Shown here in pieces: positions 24,301 through 32,882 of a DNA stretch of 64,000 nucleotides. The notes under the pieces are model-generated. The model was not told the origin of the DNA. It was given only the letters and a program-made list of their open reading frames with translations, and ran no database searches. Every line of letters starts with the position of its first letter. Position 1 is the stretch's first letter. Source of the DNA: Arthrobacter sp. zg-Y919 (GTDB lineage Bacteria > Actinomycetota > Actinomycetes > Actinomycetales > Micrococcaceae); contig NZ_CP126242.1 of assembly GCF_030142045.1 (NCBI RefSeq), forward strand, positions 2,542,001-2,606,000. Direction: 5' to 3'. The position numbers were made by a program, and so were the translations under genes.

Positions 24301-25323
24301 CTAGACGCCTGAGTAGCTGTGCAGCCCGGAGAAGAACATGTTCACGATGGTGAAATTGAAGATCACGCAGAGGTAGCCGACAATCGACAGCCAGGCGGAC
24401 CGGGTCCCGGTCCAGCCGCGGGTGGCGCGGGCGTGCAGGTAGCCGGCGTAGACCACCCAGATAACGAACGTCCAGACTTCCTTGGTGTCCCAGCCCCAGT
24501 ACCGGCCCCATGCCTGTTCGGCCCAGATTGCACCGGCCATAAGGGTGAAGGTCCACAGCACGAACGCCACCGCGTTGATGCGGTAGGAAAGGTTCTCCAG
24601 GCTCTGCGCCGACGGCACGATGCGCATGAAGGGCAGCCGCTCCTTGCGTCCGGAGCGGATACGGGTTTCCCGGTCGGCCTGGAGCAGCTGCAGCGCGGAC
24701 ATGGCGAACGTGAGCGTGAACAGTGCCGACGCGATCACGGCAACGGATACGTGGATGATCAGCCAGTAGCTCTGGAGCGCCGGAACAAGGTGTGCCACCG
24801 GCGTCGGGAACCCGATGGTGGCGGCCATCATCATTACCAGCACCAGGCCAAGCACCACGGTGCCGAGGAAGCGCAGGTCACGGCGGGTCAGCACCAGCAG
24901 GAACACCACGGCGACAACGAGGGCGCCGGTGGTGCAGAACTCGTACATGTTGCCCCACGGAACCCGGTGCGCAGCCATGCCGCGGGTGACGACGCCGGCC
25001 GCATGGATGGCGGCAGCCAACACGGTCAGCGCGACGCCAACCCGTGCTGCGTTGCGGCGCGGACCGGTGTAGCCCATGGCGGAGTCAGCGGTCTGCGCTT
25101 CACGGCTGCCTTCGGCGTCCCAGTCCCGGACGGAGCCGTTGCCGGCCGGGACGGTTTCCCGCACGGCCGTCTTTTGTTCCAGCCTGCTCTCCACCGCCTT
25201 GATGGTTTTGCTGCTCTTGGCCAGGTCCCAGGTGAACGCCAGGAACGCCGCCGTGTAGGCAAATGCCGCCAGCAGCATGAAGAGCTCGCTGTAACTGGCG
25301 AGGGTGTAATCGATGGAGGGCAT
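24301..25323 (-). CDS. ccsB: Cytochrome c biogenesis protein CcsB/ResC (heme-handling subunit)
   Basis: The polytopic membrane component of the system II cytochrome c synthase. With ResB it moves heme across the membrane and attaches it to apocytochrome c. The 340-residue protein has the heme-binding Trp-rich segment RYWGWDTKEVWTFVIW, flanked by conserved His residues in helices (HAAGVVTRGMAAHRVPWGNMYEF; IIHVSVAVIAS). Its ATG shares one base with the resB stop (TAATG), so expression is coupled. It is last in a five-gene operon. Confidence 0.94.
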   Translation of the reverse strand: MPSIDYTLASYSELFMLLAAFAYTAAFLAFTWDLAKSSKTIKAVESRLEQKTAVRETVPAGNGSVRDWDAEGSREAQTADSAMGYTGPRRNAARVGVALTVLAAAIHAAGVVTRGMAAHRVPWGNMYEFCTTGALVVAVVFLLVLTRRDLRFLGTVVLGLVLVMMMAATIGFPTPVAHLVPALQSYWLIIHVSVAVIASALFTLTFAMSALQLLQADRETRIRSGRKERLPFMRIVPSAQSLENLSYRINAVAFVLWTFTLMAGAIWAEQAWGRYWGWDTKEVWTFVIWVVYAGYLHARATRGWTGTRSAWLSIVGYLCVIFNFTIVNMFFSGLHSYSGV

Positions 25324-27038
25324 TACCGGTCCTTATCTGATTCTTCTGCGGCGCTGCTGTCCGCCGGTGCGTTTGCGGGTACGGTAACCCGCCCAACATT
25401 GTGTCCTTCTGCGTCCTGCGGTGCCAACCACTTCGCGGCAAACAGGCCGCGCAGTGCTGCGGCTTCGCTGGTGAGGCGGGGATCTTCGCCCCGGGCCAGG
25501 AGCCCGTACTCGACCATGACCCGGCCATCCGGATGCTGGCCGGCCCGGACCCAGACCCGCCTGCGCGCCAGGAACAGGGACGCGGCAAGTCCGGACAGGG
25601 AGAGCACGGCGAACACGAGCACGCCGGTCTTTGCCGGGTCGTAGTGGATGTCCAGTGCAGCGTACCGTTTGAGCCCGTCGAAGGTGATCGATCCCTTGCC
25701 GTCGGGCAGCTCGTAGGTCTGGTTGGCGCCCAGGACAATACCGCCGGCGTCCAGGTCGCGGTTATTCAGCGGCGTCAGGTCTTCGGTCTCCAGCACGTAA
25801 ACGTTGGAGGGGACACCTTCGTCCAGCCCCAGGTCACCGTAGTAGGAGTTGAGGTTCAGCTGCGGGTTGATCGGGTCCGGATCGCCGGAGTAGCTGACCC
25901 CGGCCTCGTCGATCATGGCGGTGGGCAGGAAGAAGCCGACAAAGCCGAGCTGGTCGGGCTTGGCATCGGGGGCCTTGACCACGGCCAGCGAGGTGTACAT
26001 GGCATCGGTGGGCACCGCGACCACGGGGCCTTCCAGCGCCACGTTGCCCTCGCCGTCGCGCACCGTGACCACGGGAGCGTAGCCGTTGCCGACCAGGTAT
26101 ACCCGGGTTCCGCCCAGCGTCAGGGGCGAGTTGACCTTGAGGACCTGCTCCTCCGGCTCGGCGTCGGGGTCTTCCTTCACGGTCATGTGAGCGGTGAAGT
26201 CCAGGGGCTGGCCGTAGTGGGTCTCGGATTCGCGGTCGAACTCGATGTCGAACTCATCCAGCGTGAGCGAGTACGGGCTCAGCTGGCTTTCGGAGAAGTT
26301 GGAGCCCGGTGTGAAGGTGTCGTAGCTGACCAGGGTGTTAACGAAGGACTCCCCCTCCACCACGATCTTCTGTCCGCTGTAGCCAAACAATCCGCCTACG
26401 GCAACGCAGGCCAGGACACCGATGAGGCTGGTATGGAAGACCAGGTTGCCCAGTTCCTTGGCAAACCCGCGCTCCGCGCCGACGGACGGACGGTCGCTGT
26501 CCCCATCCCGGACGTCTACCCGGTAACCGCGGCGGCGGAGGATCTTCGCGGCGTCGCGCACGGCGTCCGCCGGGGTCAGGGACGCGTTGGCCGGAACCGT
26601 GAGGGTTCCGTACTCGGGCATCCGTGACAGGCGGCTGGGCGTGCGCGGAGGCTTCGAGCGCATCGCCTTGAAGTGCGCCTTGGCCCGGGGAATGACGCAG
26701 CCGATCAGGGAGATGAAGAGCAGCAGGTAAATGGCCGAGAACCAGACGGAGGAATACACGTCAAAGAGCTGGAAACGGTCAAGCCACGGACCGGTCTCGG
26801 GGTTGTCCTTGAGGTACTGCGTCACCACGGCGGGATCGGCGGGGCGCTGCGGGAACAGGGAACCGGGAACGGCGGCGACGGCGAGGAGCAGCAGCAGGAA
26901 CAGGGCCGTCTTCATGCTGGTCAGCTGGGTCCAGGCCCAACGCAGGGTGCCGAGCAGCCCCAGGGCGGGCAGCGCAACATCGTCCTTCCGGTCCTTGGCA
27001 GGGCGGGAGGGGCGGGGCGTTGTTGCTTTGTCTGTCAC
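25323..27038 (-). CDS. resB: Cytochrome c biogenesis protein ResB
   Basis: The partner of CcsB in cytochrome c assembly. The protein (571 residues from the GTG at 27038) has transmembrane helices near the N-terminus (MKTALFLLLLLAVAAVPGSLFPQRP, then WFSAIYLLLFISLIGCVIPR), a third after the first loop (FHTSLIGVLACVAVGGLFGYSG), a large extracytoplasmic domain (about 225-510) and a C-terminal helix (VLVFAVLSLSGLAASLFLARRR). A TTG at 27059 is an alternative start; neither has a strong ribosome site. It is co-transcribed with ccdA and ccsB. Confidence 0.93.
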   Translation of the reverse strand: MTDKATTPRPSRPAKDRKDDVALPALGLLGTLRWAWTQLTSMKTALFLLLLLAVAAVPGSLFPQRPADPAVVTQYLKDNPETGPWLDRFQLFDVYSSVWFSAIYLLLFISLIGCVIPRAKAHFKAMRSKPPRTPSRLSRMPEYGTLTVPANASLTPADAVRDAAKILRRRGYRVDVRDGDSDRPSVGAERGFAKELGNLVFHTSLIGVLACVAVGGLFGYSGQKIVVEGESFVNTLVSYDTFTPGSNFSESQLSPYSLTLDEFDIEFDRESETHYGQPLDFTAHMTVKEDPDAEPEEQVLKVNSPLTLGGTRVYLVGNGYAPVVTVRDGEGNVALEGPVVAVPTDAMYTSLAVVKAPDAKPDQLGFVGFFLPTAMIDEAGVSYSGDPDPINPQLNLNSYYGDLGLDEGVPSNVYVLETEDLTPLNNRDLDAGGIVLGANQTYELPDGKGSITFDGLKRYAALDIHYDPAKTGVLVFAVLSLSGLAASLFLARRRVWVRAGQHPDGRVMVEYGLLARGEDPRLTSEAAALRGLFAAKWLAPQDAEGHNVGRVTVPANAPADSSAAEESDKDR

Positions 27039-27141
27039 GTTATCCGGTCCCGGGGTCAAAGTGTTCTCATGGTTCGTCTGTTCTCATTTTGTTCGGTGGT
27101 CCGCTGTTCAGTGGTGCGCGAATCGTTCGATGCTGCGCGAA

Positions 27142-27939
27142 TCAGATCGGCAGGGACACGTTACCCAACCAACCTTGGAGCTCGTTGATCCACAGGTTCC
27201 AGACGCCGCTGACCATCAGCAGGCCGAGGACAATCAGCATGCCGCCGCCGAAGCGCTGCAGGGCCAGGCGGTGGCGGCGGAAGATGCCCAGGGCACCCAT
27301 CCCGCGCCGGAAGCCGATGGCGATGAGCAGGAAAGGCAGCCCGAGTCCAAGGCAGTACACGAACGTCAACAGCGCGCCCTTGGCGGCGCTGGCATCGCTT
27401 CCCGAAAAGGAGAGCAGCTGCACAGCGGAGAGTGTGGGACCGATGCACGGCGCCCAGCCCAAGCCGAAGGTGATGCCCAGTACCGGCGCACCCCACAGCC
27501 CGGCCGGGGGTTTCGCCTCGATTTTGCGGTCCCGCTGGAACCAGCTCATCCCGCCCATGAAAACAATGCCCAGCAGGATCACCACCACGCCGAGGGCCTG
27601 CGTGATCCATTCCTGTTCGGAGCCTTTCAGCCAGGCGCCCAGCTGTCCGATTCCGGCGCCAAGGGCCACGAAGACCACCGAGAAGCCCAGGACGAACAAT
27701 CCGATGCCCGCGAACATCCTGCCCCTGCGCTGCTTTTGCAGGTCGACGCCGGTCAGCCCGGTGACGTAGCCGAGGTACCCCGGAACCAGGGGCAGCACGC
27801 AGGGGGAAAGGAAGGACACGAGGCCGGCCAGGGCAGCCACCGGGATGGCCAGCAGCACGGACCCGTTCAGCACGGTGTCGGCAAAGGTGTTTGCAGTGGA
27901 CTCGGCCACGGGAGCCACGACGGCGGGAAGGAAGGACAC
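27142..27939 (-). CDS. ccdA: Cytochrome c biogenesis protein CcdA (thiol-electron transporter)
   Basis: A six- to seven-helix membrane protein that passes reducing equivalents from cytoplasmic thioredoxin to the extracytoplasmic TlpA/ResA protein, keeping apocytochrome CXXCH cysteines reduced. The two redox Cys are in SPCVLPLVPGYLGYV and WAPCIGPTLSA. The 265-residue length is normal. The GTG at 27939 follows the tlpA stop by 5 nt with AGGGA upstream. Confidence 0.94.
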   Translation of the reverse strand: MSFLPAVVAPVAESTANTFADTVLNGSVLLAIPVAALAGLVSFLSPCVLPLVPGYLGYVTGLTGVDLQKQRRGRMFAGIGLFVLGFSVVFVALGAGIGQLGAWLKGSEQEWITQALGVVVILLGIVFMGGMSWFQRDRKIEAKPPAGLWGAPVLGITFGLGWAPCIGPTLSAVQLLSFSGSDASAAKGALLTFVYCLGLGLPFLLIAIGFRRGMGALGIFRRHRLALQRFGGGMLIVLGLLMVSGVWNLWINELQGWLGNVSLPI

Positions 27940-27944
27940 TGTCC

Positions 27945-28580
27945 CTACGCTGCCAGCGCGTCGCTGATCAGGGCCTTCAAGGTGCCCTTGTCCGCCAGCC
28001 CGAGGATGCGGGCCGCCACGCGGCCCTGCCGGTCCAGCACCAGGGTGGTGGGCACGGCCGACGGCGGGACGAAGTTGGTCATGGCCAGCAGCACGCCGCC
28101 GTCCTTGTCCCTGAAGCTGGGGTAGGGAATGTTGAAGTTCCGCTCGAACGCCTCTGCGGTGGCCTTCTCGTCGCGGATATTCACGCCGTAGAACCGGGCA
28201 CCTTCGGAAGTGAAGTCATCATGAAGTTCCACCAGGTCCGGCGCTTCCTTCCGGCACGGAGCGCACGCTGCGTACCAGAAGTTGAGGACGACGACGTCTC
28301 CGGCCCATTCGGCGGAGGTGACTTCGGTGCCGTCAAACAGGGTTCCTGCCAGCTGCACGGCGTCGCCGCGGTCGGACGCGTCGTATTCGGTCACCGAGCC
28401 GTCACCGGCAATGTAATTCTTGTTGTCTCCTGCGTTTGCCTGTTCGGCCAAGGGGTCATCCGTGGAACAGCCGGCTGCGGCAGCGGCGAACGGGACAGCG
28501 AGGGCCAGCCCGGCACCGAGCCGAAGGAAGGAGCGGCGGCCGAAGGCTTCCCGCTCAACAGGGCTCTGACGGTTCTTCAA
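27945..28580 (-). CDS. TlpA/ResA-like thioredoxin lipoprotein
   Basis: An extracytoplasmic thiol-disulfide reductase for cytochrome c maturation. From the TTG at 28580 the 211-residue product begins with a signal containing the twin-arginine motif RRSFLRL, a hydrophobic stretch and the lipobox AAAGC, so it is probably a Tat-exported lipoprotein. The thioredoxin fold shows WYAACAPCRKEAP (CXXC active site) and the cis-Pro region AVPTTLVLDRQGRV. Other in-frame starts would place extra residues before the signal. It sits between the phosphatase gene and ccdA in the operon. Confidence 0.9.
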   Translation of the reverse strand: MKNRQSPVEREAFGRRSFLRLGAGLALAVPFAAAAAGCSTDDPLAEQANAGDNKNYIAGDGSVTEYDASDRGDAVQLAGTLFDGTEVTSAEWAGDVVVLNFWYAACAPCRKEAPDLVELHDDFTSEGARFYGVNIRDEKATAEAFERNFNIPYPSFRDKDGGVLLAMTNFVPPSAVPTTLVLDRQGRVAARILGLADKGTLKALISDALAA

Positions 28581-28639
28581 GGATTTCCAGCTTTCATCGC
28601 GGCAGGGAGGAGCCACTTCTACAACGCGTAGTAATTCTA

Positions 28640-29302
28640 TTATGCTCCCGGAACATTTGCTGCACCGGGAAGGAGGTCGGCGCTCGGCTCGGCGTAGCGC
28701 ACGCCGGTGAGCACGGCGCCGTCGAACTCCAGGGTGGTGATGGAGGTCAGGGTGCACTCACGCTGGCGCGGATCGTGCCAGAGCTTCTTGCCCTCGGCGG
28801 CAAGCCGGGTCACCCAGATGGGCAGCTGGTGGCTGACGAGGACCGCTTCGGCATTGTCCCCGCCGAGTTCCACGGCGCGCATCCGTGCGTCGTCGACGGC
28901 AGACATTACGCGGGCAACCTGCTTCGCGTAGGGCTCCCCCCAGGAGGGACGCATGGGGTTGCGCAGGAGCGGCCAGTAACGGGGATTGCGCAGCTTGCTC
29001 TTGATGCGGGACATCCCTTCAAAACGGTTTTCCGCTTCGATGATCCGCTCATCCGTAGCAATCTGCAGGTTCAGTGCAGCAGCCAAAGGAGCAGCAGTTT
29101 CCTGGGCCCGGGTCAGGGGCGAGGCCACGAGGTAGACCAGGTTGGCCCCTTTGCTGCGCTCTTCTGTGAAGTGTTCCGCCACCCGGTCCGCCATCTGGCG
29201 TCCGAGGTCGGACAGGTGGAACTCCGGAAGGCGTCCGTACAGGACCTTGTCCGGATTGAAGACTTCACCGTGGCGCACGAGGTGTATGGATGAGCGGGAC
29301 AT
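28640..29302 (-). CDS. Histidine phosphatase family protein, first gene of the ccs operon
   Basis: A 220-residue phosphoglycerate-mutase-like phosphatase. Catalytic motifs are HLVRHGEVFNPDK at the N-terminus, SPLTRAQETA, and VLVSHQLPIWV with the second His. The ATG at 29302 begins the conserved domain directly; the open frame upstream lacks a ribosome site. Its position upstream of tlpA-ccdA-resB-ccsB matches the mycobacterial order Rv0525-Rv0529, a conserved linkage whose biochemical reason is unknown. Confidence 0.9.
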   Translation of the reverse strand: MSRSSIHLVRHGEVFNPDKVLYGRLPEFHLSDLGRQMADRVAEHFTEERSKGANLVYLVASPLTRAQETAAPLAAALNLQIATDERIIEAENRFEGMSRIKSKLRNPRYWPLLRNPMRPSWGEPYAKQVARVMSAVDDARMRAVELGGDNAEAVLVSHQLPIWVTRLAAEGKKLWHDPRQRECTLTSITTLEFDGAVLTGVRYAEPSADLLPGAANVPGA

Positions 29303-29462
29303 GTGTCCCAGTTTCGCAGAGTTGGAGCCAGCAGCTAAATTCCGGAAGCCCACCTCGGGCATTTCACTTGAACCTTTAACCAAACCGTGCAACACTGTAT
29401 GCAAATGCATGAAACGTGCCGTCGGGGTCCCCCTCCGGCACCGCTACCAGAAGGAGCTCTCC

Positions 29463-30002
29463 ATGATCCCCAGCGGCCTCACCACCGGAACCTGGAATTT
29501 CGACGCATCGCACAGTGAAGTTGGCTTCACTGTCCGTCACGCGGGCATCAGCAAGGTCCGCGGCCAGTTCGAAAAGGTAGCGGCAACCCTGACCGTCGGC
29601 GAGACCATTGCGGAAACCACCGTCACTGCAGTGATGGCTGCTGACTCCTTCAACTCCAACGACGCCAACCGCGACGCCCACGTCAAGAGCGCGGACTTCT
29701 TCGACGCCGAACAGTTCCCGGAGGTGACCTTCACTGCCACGGGCATTGAAGCCTCAGGCTCCACCTACAAGGTCACGGGCGACCTGACGATCAAGGGCAT
29801 CACCCGCTCCGTGGTCCTGGACACCGAATTCAACGGTGTGGCCGTGGACCCGTTCGGCGCCACCCGCTCGGGCTTCTCCGCCAGCACAGTCATCAGCCGG
29901 AAGGACTTCGACCTGACCTGGAACGCTGCCCTGGAAACCGGCGGCGTCCTGGTGGGCGACAAGGTCACCATCAACGTTGATGCGGCGTTCGTAGCAGCGT
30001 AG
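29463..30002 (+). CDS. YceI family protein
   Basis: A 179-residue lipocalin-like beta-barrel of the YceI family, which binds isoprenoid chains or similar amphiphiles. The N-terminus TGTWNFDASHSEVGFTVRHAGISKVRGQFEKV, then SADFFDAEQFPEVTFTATGI and GDLTIKGITRSVVLDTEF, are the standard segments. No signal peptide is present, as in many actinobacterial members, so it is cytoplasmic. AAGGAG precedes the ATG at 29463. It is monocistronic with a strong terminator and lies divergent from the phosphatase of the ccs operon. Confidence 0.93.
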   Translation: MIPSGLTTGTWNFDASHSEVGFTVRHAGISKVRGQFEKVAATLTVGETIAETTVTAVMAADSFNSNDANRDAHVKSADFFDAEQFPEVTFTATGIEASGSTYKVTGDLTIKGITRSVVLDTEFNGVAVDPFGATRSGFSASTVISRKDFDLTWNAALETGGVLVGDKVTINVDAAFVAA

Positions 30003-30012
30003 CCAACCCTGG

Positions 30013-30049
30013 GCAGCCCCGGACCGACTGGTCCGGGGCTGCTTTTTTT
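30013..30049 (+). terminator. Rho-independent terminator after YceI gene
   Basis: A perfect 13-bp stem GCAGCCCCGGACC/GGTCCGGGGCTGC with a 4-nt loop and T7. Confidence 0.95.
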
Positions 30050-30192
30050 CCACCTAGTTTCCCGGAGCCCTGACTCACCCGTGCCTGCCGCGATACGCTG
30101 AACACCCGGCTGCGGAGGCGCCCACGGCCAGGTTCGACGCCGGTGGCGCACCCGCCCAGCCGCCTCACGACACCAACACTGAGCAGGCGGAC

Positions 30193-30876
30193 ATGACTAC
30201 ACCCGAGAACACACCCGAGCCAGGCCCCGGGCAGAACTACCCGACCAATCCGACCGGCCCCCTGGGCTCCGGTGGACCCATGGGCCCCGGCACCGGACCC
30301 GGCACGGGACCCGGCGCTCGTCCCGAGCCCCAGTACGGCCAGTATGCTCCAGGGCCAGACCCCTACGGCCAGCAGGCGGCCCAGCCCGCCTATGCCTATC
30401 AGCCTGGAGCAGCCAAACCGGCAAAGGGACCGGCCCCGCGCGAAGTAATCACCGGCTTCTGGCTCATTATCGCTGCGGGCGTCTTGAGCTTTATCAATAA
30501 CGTCATCACCTCGTTCAGCCTGCCTTCCCTCATGACTTCCGAGGAGCAGGAGGCCTTCTCCGGTGTAGGCGTAGACGAACAGAGCCTGAACTCCTTCCTG
30601 GTTTCCTTCGGCATTGTCGTAGCGCTGATGGGCCTGGGCGTTTACGTGCTGATTGCGTTCTTTGTCCGGCGGGGAAAGAACTGGGCCCGCGTCCTGGGAA
30701 CCGTATTCGCCGCCTTTTCATTGATTGGGATCTTCACCATGCTGGGCGCCTACTTCACGTCGCCGCTGAGCTTGATCTCCCTCGCTTCCAGCCTGGCTGG
30801 TATTGCAGGGATTGTGATGCTTTACCTGAAGCCGTCCAACCCGTACTTCCGCACGGCACCGCTGTACCCGTACTGA
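30193..30876 (+). CDS. Pro/Gly-rich N-terminus plus four-helix membrane protein
   Basis: A 227-residue protein of unknown function. Residues 1-80 are a disordered Pro/Gly/Tyr/Gln-rich cytoplasmic segment with GPGTGPGTGPG repeats and PYGQQAAQPAYAYQPG, common in actinobacterial membrane proteins. Four transmembrane helices follow (ITGFWLIIAAGVLSFINNVI; FLVSFGIVVALMGLGVYVLIAFF; ARVLGTVFAAFSLIGIFTMLGAYF; LASSLAGIAGIVMLYL), with a conserved-looking basic loop VRRGKNWARVLG and the final motif SNPYF. The C-terminal domain of the next gene is built the same way (RDRRRWARIVTAVLAG), so the two may be distant paralogues. Confidence 0.75.
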   Translation: MTTPENTPEPGPGQNYPTNPTGPLGSGGPMGPGTGPGTGPGARPEPQYGQYAPGPDPYGQQAAQPAYAYQPGAAKPAKGPAPREVITGFWLIIAAGVLSFINNVITSFSLPSLMTSEEQEAFSGVGVDEQSLNSFLVSFGIVVALMGLGVYVLIAFFVRRGKNWARVLGTVFAAFSLIGIFTMLGAYFTSPLSLISLASSLAGIAGIVMLYLKPSNPYFRTAPLYPY

Positions 30877-30898
30877 GTCGACCGCGCAGAAAATGCCC

Positions 30899-30929
30899 GA
30901 AAGTCCCGCCGGTCTCCGGCGGGACTTTC
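30899..30929 (+). terminator. Terminator-like hairpin
   Basis: GAAAGTCCCGCCGG pairs with CCGGCGGGACTTTC around a 3-nt loop. Only a short T stretch lies within the stem end. It separates the two membrane-protein genes. Confidence 0.8.
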
Positions 30930-31020
30930 CGCTTACCGGACCAGGTTCGGCACTGGAGGGGTCACACGCGGGTCCAGCCCGCGTAGCGTTGTTTTCTCGC
31001 CCGGCGGTGCTTTGATTCGC

Positions 31021-32871
31021 ATGACTGCCGGAGGGTGCCGTTCCGCCGTGAAGGGGATGACCGTGGCAGCACTGCTTCCGAACCCGCAACAACAAAAATC
31101 AGGCACGCCGTTGCAGTATCCAGAGCAGTTGACCGAACCGCCGGGATCCGGCCCACCCCTCCCGGATCCGCCGCCCTATCCGCCGTCCGCCGCCGCGGAC
31201 ATCCCATCGGTTATTGCCCCGGGCCGCACTGCTGGCACCCGGATGGCAGCCAGGCACGTTTCGGGCACCGCCCGCGGGGAGCACGCCGTCTATCTTTGGC
31301 TCCGGGCCGGTTGGGTGGGCTTCTTCCTCTGGGTTGGAACGGCAATACGCGGCGTCTATGCCTGGCTCCGGACAGGGGTGCAGGGAGTCTATGCCTGGCT
31401 GCGCGTCGGCATGCAGGGCCTTTATGGGTGGCTGCGCATCGGCGGGCAGGGCCTTTATGGGTGGCTGCGCTCCGGCATACTCAGCGCTTATCGCAGGGTC
31501 CGGGCGGGAGGGCAGGCTGCATCTGAATTCGCACGGACCCGAGCGCACGTAGCGGCCCGCAGCGTGCGGGCGGGGACCGACCGTGTCCTCTCCGGTGCAC
31601 AGACCGCTTCAGCCCGGGTCCACACCGGAGCGAGAACCACGTCCCGCCGGGCGGTGGCAGGCGCCCACGCTGTCTCCACGCAGGTCCAGACCGGTGCACA
31701 CGCCGTCTCCACCGGGGTCCAAACCGGTGCACGCGCCGTGTCCACCGGAGCCCGGACGGGCGCCCACGCCGTCTCCACCGGGGCTCAAACAGCCGCGCAA
31801 GCCGTCTCCAACGGGGTCCAAACCGGTGCACGCGCCGTGTCCACCGGAGCCCGGACGGGTGCCCACGTTGTATCCACGCAGGTCCAGACGGGCGCCCACG
31901 CCGTCTCGACCCGGGCTCAGGCCGGTGCGCGCGCCGTCTCAACCGGGGTCCAAACCGGCGCACGTGCCGTGTCCACCGGAGCCCGGACGGGTGCCCACGC
32001 CGTCTCCACGCAGGTCCAGGCAGGAGCACACGCCGTCTCCAACGGGGCTCAAACCGCCGCCCACGCTGTCTCGACCCGGGCTCAGGCCGGAGCCCACGCA
32101 GTGTCCAACGGGGCTCAAACCGCCGCGCACGCCGTCTCCAAGGGGGTCCAAACGGGAGCAAGCGCCATCTCCACTCAGGTCCAGGCCGGTGCGCACGCAG
32201 TGTCCACCCGGGTCCAGGCCGGCGCCCACGCAGTCTCCACGGCCGCCCACGCCGCGGCTGTCCGTGTCCGTCTCGGAGCCATCCGGGTTGGCGCTGCTGT
32301 GCATTCCGCGGCCGTCCGGGTCCGGTCGTTGGCTCATGCCGCTTACGTTTGGGTCCGGGCAGGGGTCCGGGCCGTACAGCGCCGGCTGCCTGCGAACACC
32401 GGCAACCCGGTGCCCTCGATCGCGACAGCGTGTACCTTCGTCGCAGGCGCCGGACTGGTGAACCTTGGAAACACTGTCTCAGTCGTTTCGCGTATGCCCG
32501 TGCCGGACGCGTTGCCGTCGTCCATTGCCCTTCTCCAGCGGTACGGAGTGACGGGAGCCCAATACGGCAAGGTCCTGGTGGGCATTCAGATTGCTTATGC
32601 CCTGGTGGTCCTGGGAATCGCGCTCCTGCTTGCCGTCACTCTCCGCGACAGACGCCGCTGGGCACGGATAGTCACCGCGGTATTGGCGGGCACAGCACTG
32701 TTCTACGCCTTGAATGCAGGCACGGGAATGCAGGCCGCTGCGGCCGCCTTGGGAGCGGCAGGAGCGGCCATTACCTTCACGAAGGGGGCGGCTCCCTGGT
32801 TCCGCCCACGGCAACGCCTCCAGCCGCTTCCCGTGGACCCGGTCCAGGCCGATTCACCCCAGGACGCTTGA
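31021..32871 (+). CDS. Membrane protein with long 11-residue (hendecad) repeat domain
   Basis: I recognise no named family. The product is 616 residues from the ATG at 31021. Its start is uncertain: GTG 31048 lies 12 nt after GGAGGG and ATG 31057 is also possible. Layout: a Pro-rich N-terminus (about 1-60); six 11-residue units of the form Y-x-W-L-R-x-G-x-x-G-x (about 91-157); a transitional basic stretch; eighteen units of the form (V/A)-Q-T-G-A-H-A-V-S-T-G (residues 211-408); four Ala/Val/Arg units ending in YVWVRAGVRAV; then a membrane domain (about 464-600) with three or four helices and the loop RDRRRWARIV. A strict 11-residue period gives a straight amphipathic helix, as in phasins, perilipins or synuclein, which coat membranes or granules. 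That role is inference. A terminator-like hairpin precedes it and rex converges on it. Confidence 0.72.
   Translation: MTAGGCRSAVKGMTVAALLPNPQQQKSGTPLQYPEQLTEPPGSGPPLPDPPPYPPSAAADIPSVIAPGRTAGTRMAARHVSGTARGEHAVYLWLRAGWVGFFLWVGTAIRGVYAWLRTGVQGVYAWLRVGMQGLYGWLRIGGQGLYGWLRSGILSAYRRVRAGGQAASEFARTRAHVAARSVRAGTDRVLSGAQTASARVHTGARTTSRRAVAGAHAVSTQVQTGAHAVSTGVQTGARAVSTGARTGAHAVSTGAQTAAQAVSNGVQTGARAVSTGARTGAHVVSTQVQTGAHAVSTRAQAGARAVSTGVQTGARAVSTGARTGAHAVSTQVQAGAHAVSNGAQTAAHAVSTRAQAGAHAVSNGAQTAAHAVSKGVQTGASAISTQVQAGAHAVSTRVQAGAHAVSTAAHAAAVRVRLGAIRVGAAVHSAAVRVRSLAHAAYVWVRAGVRAVQRRLPANTGNPVPSIATACTFVAGAGLVNLGNTVSVVSRMPVPDALPSSIALLQRYGVTGAQYGKVLVGIQIAYALVVLGIALLLAVTLRDRRRWARIVTAVLAGTALFYALNAGTGMQAAAAALGAAGAAITFTKGAAPWFRPRQRLQPLPVDPVQADSPQDA
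31651..32244 (+). repeat. Eighteen tandem 33-bp coding repeats
   Basis: Each 33-bp unit encodes one 11-residue repeat of the gene at 31021. A two-unit block (VQTGARAVSTG followed by ARTGAHAVSTG or a close variant) occurs three times, at units 3-4, 6-7 and 10-11, with nearly identical DNA, indicating recent higher-order duplication or gene conversion. Confidence 0.92.
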
Positions 32872-32882
32872 GCGGAGCCCTC

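Noticed and set aside
31651..32244. Regular 33-bp repeats resembling a CRISPR array
   Set aside because: There are no unique spacers; the repeats are contiguous, in frame and encode an 11-residue protein period.
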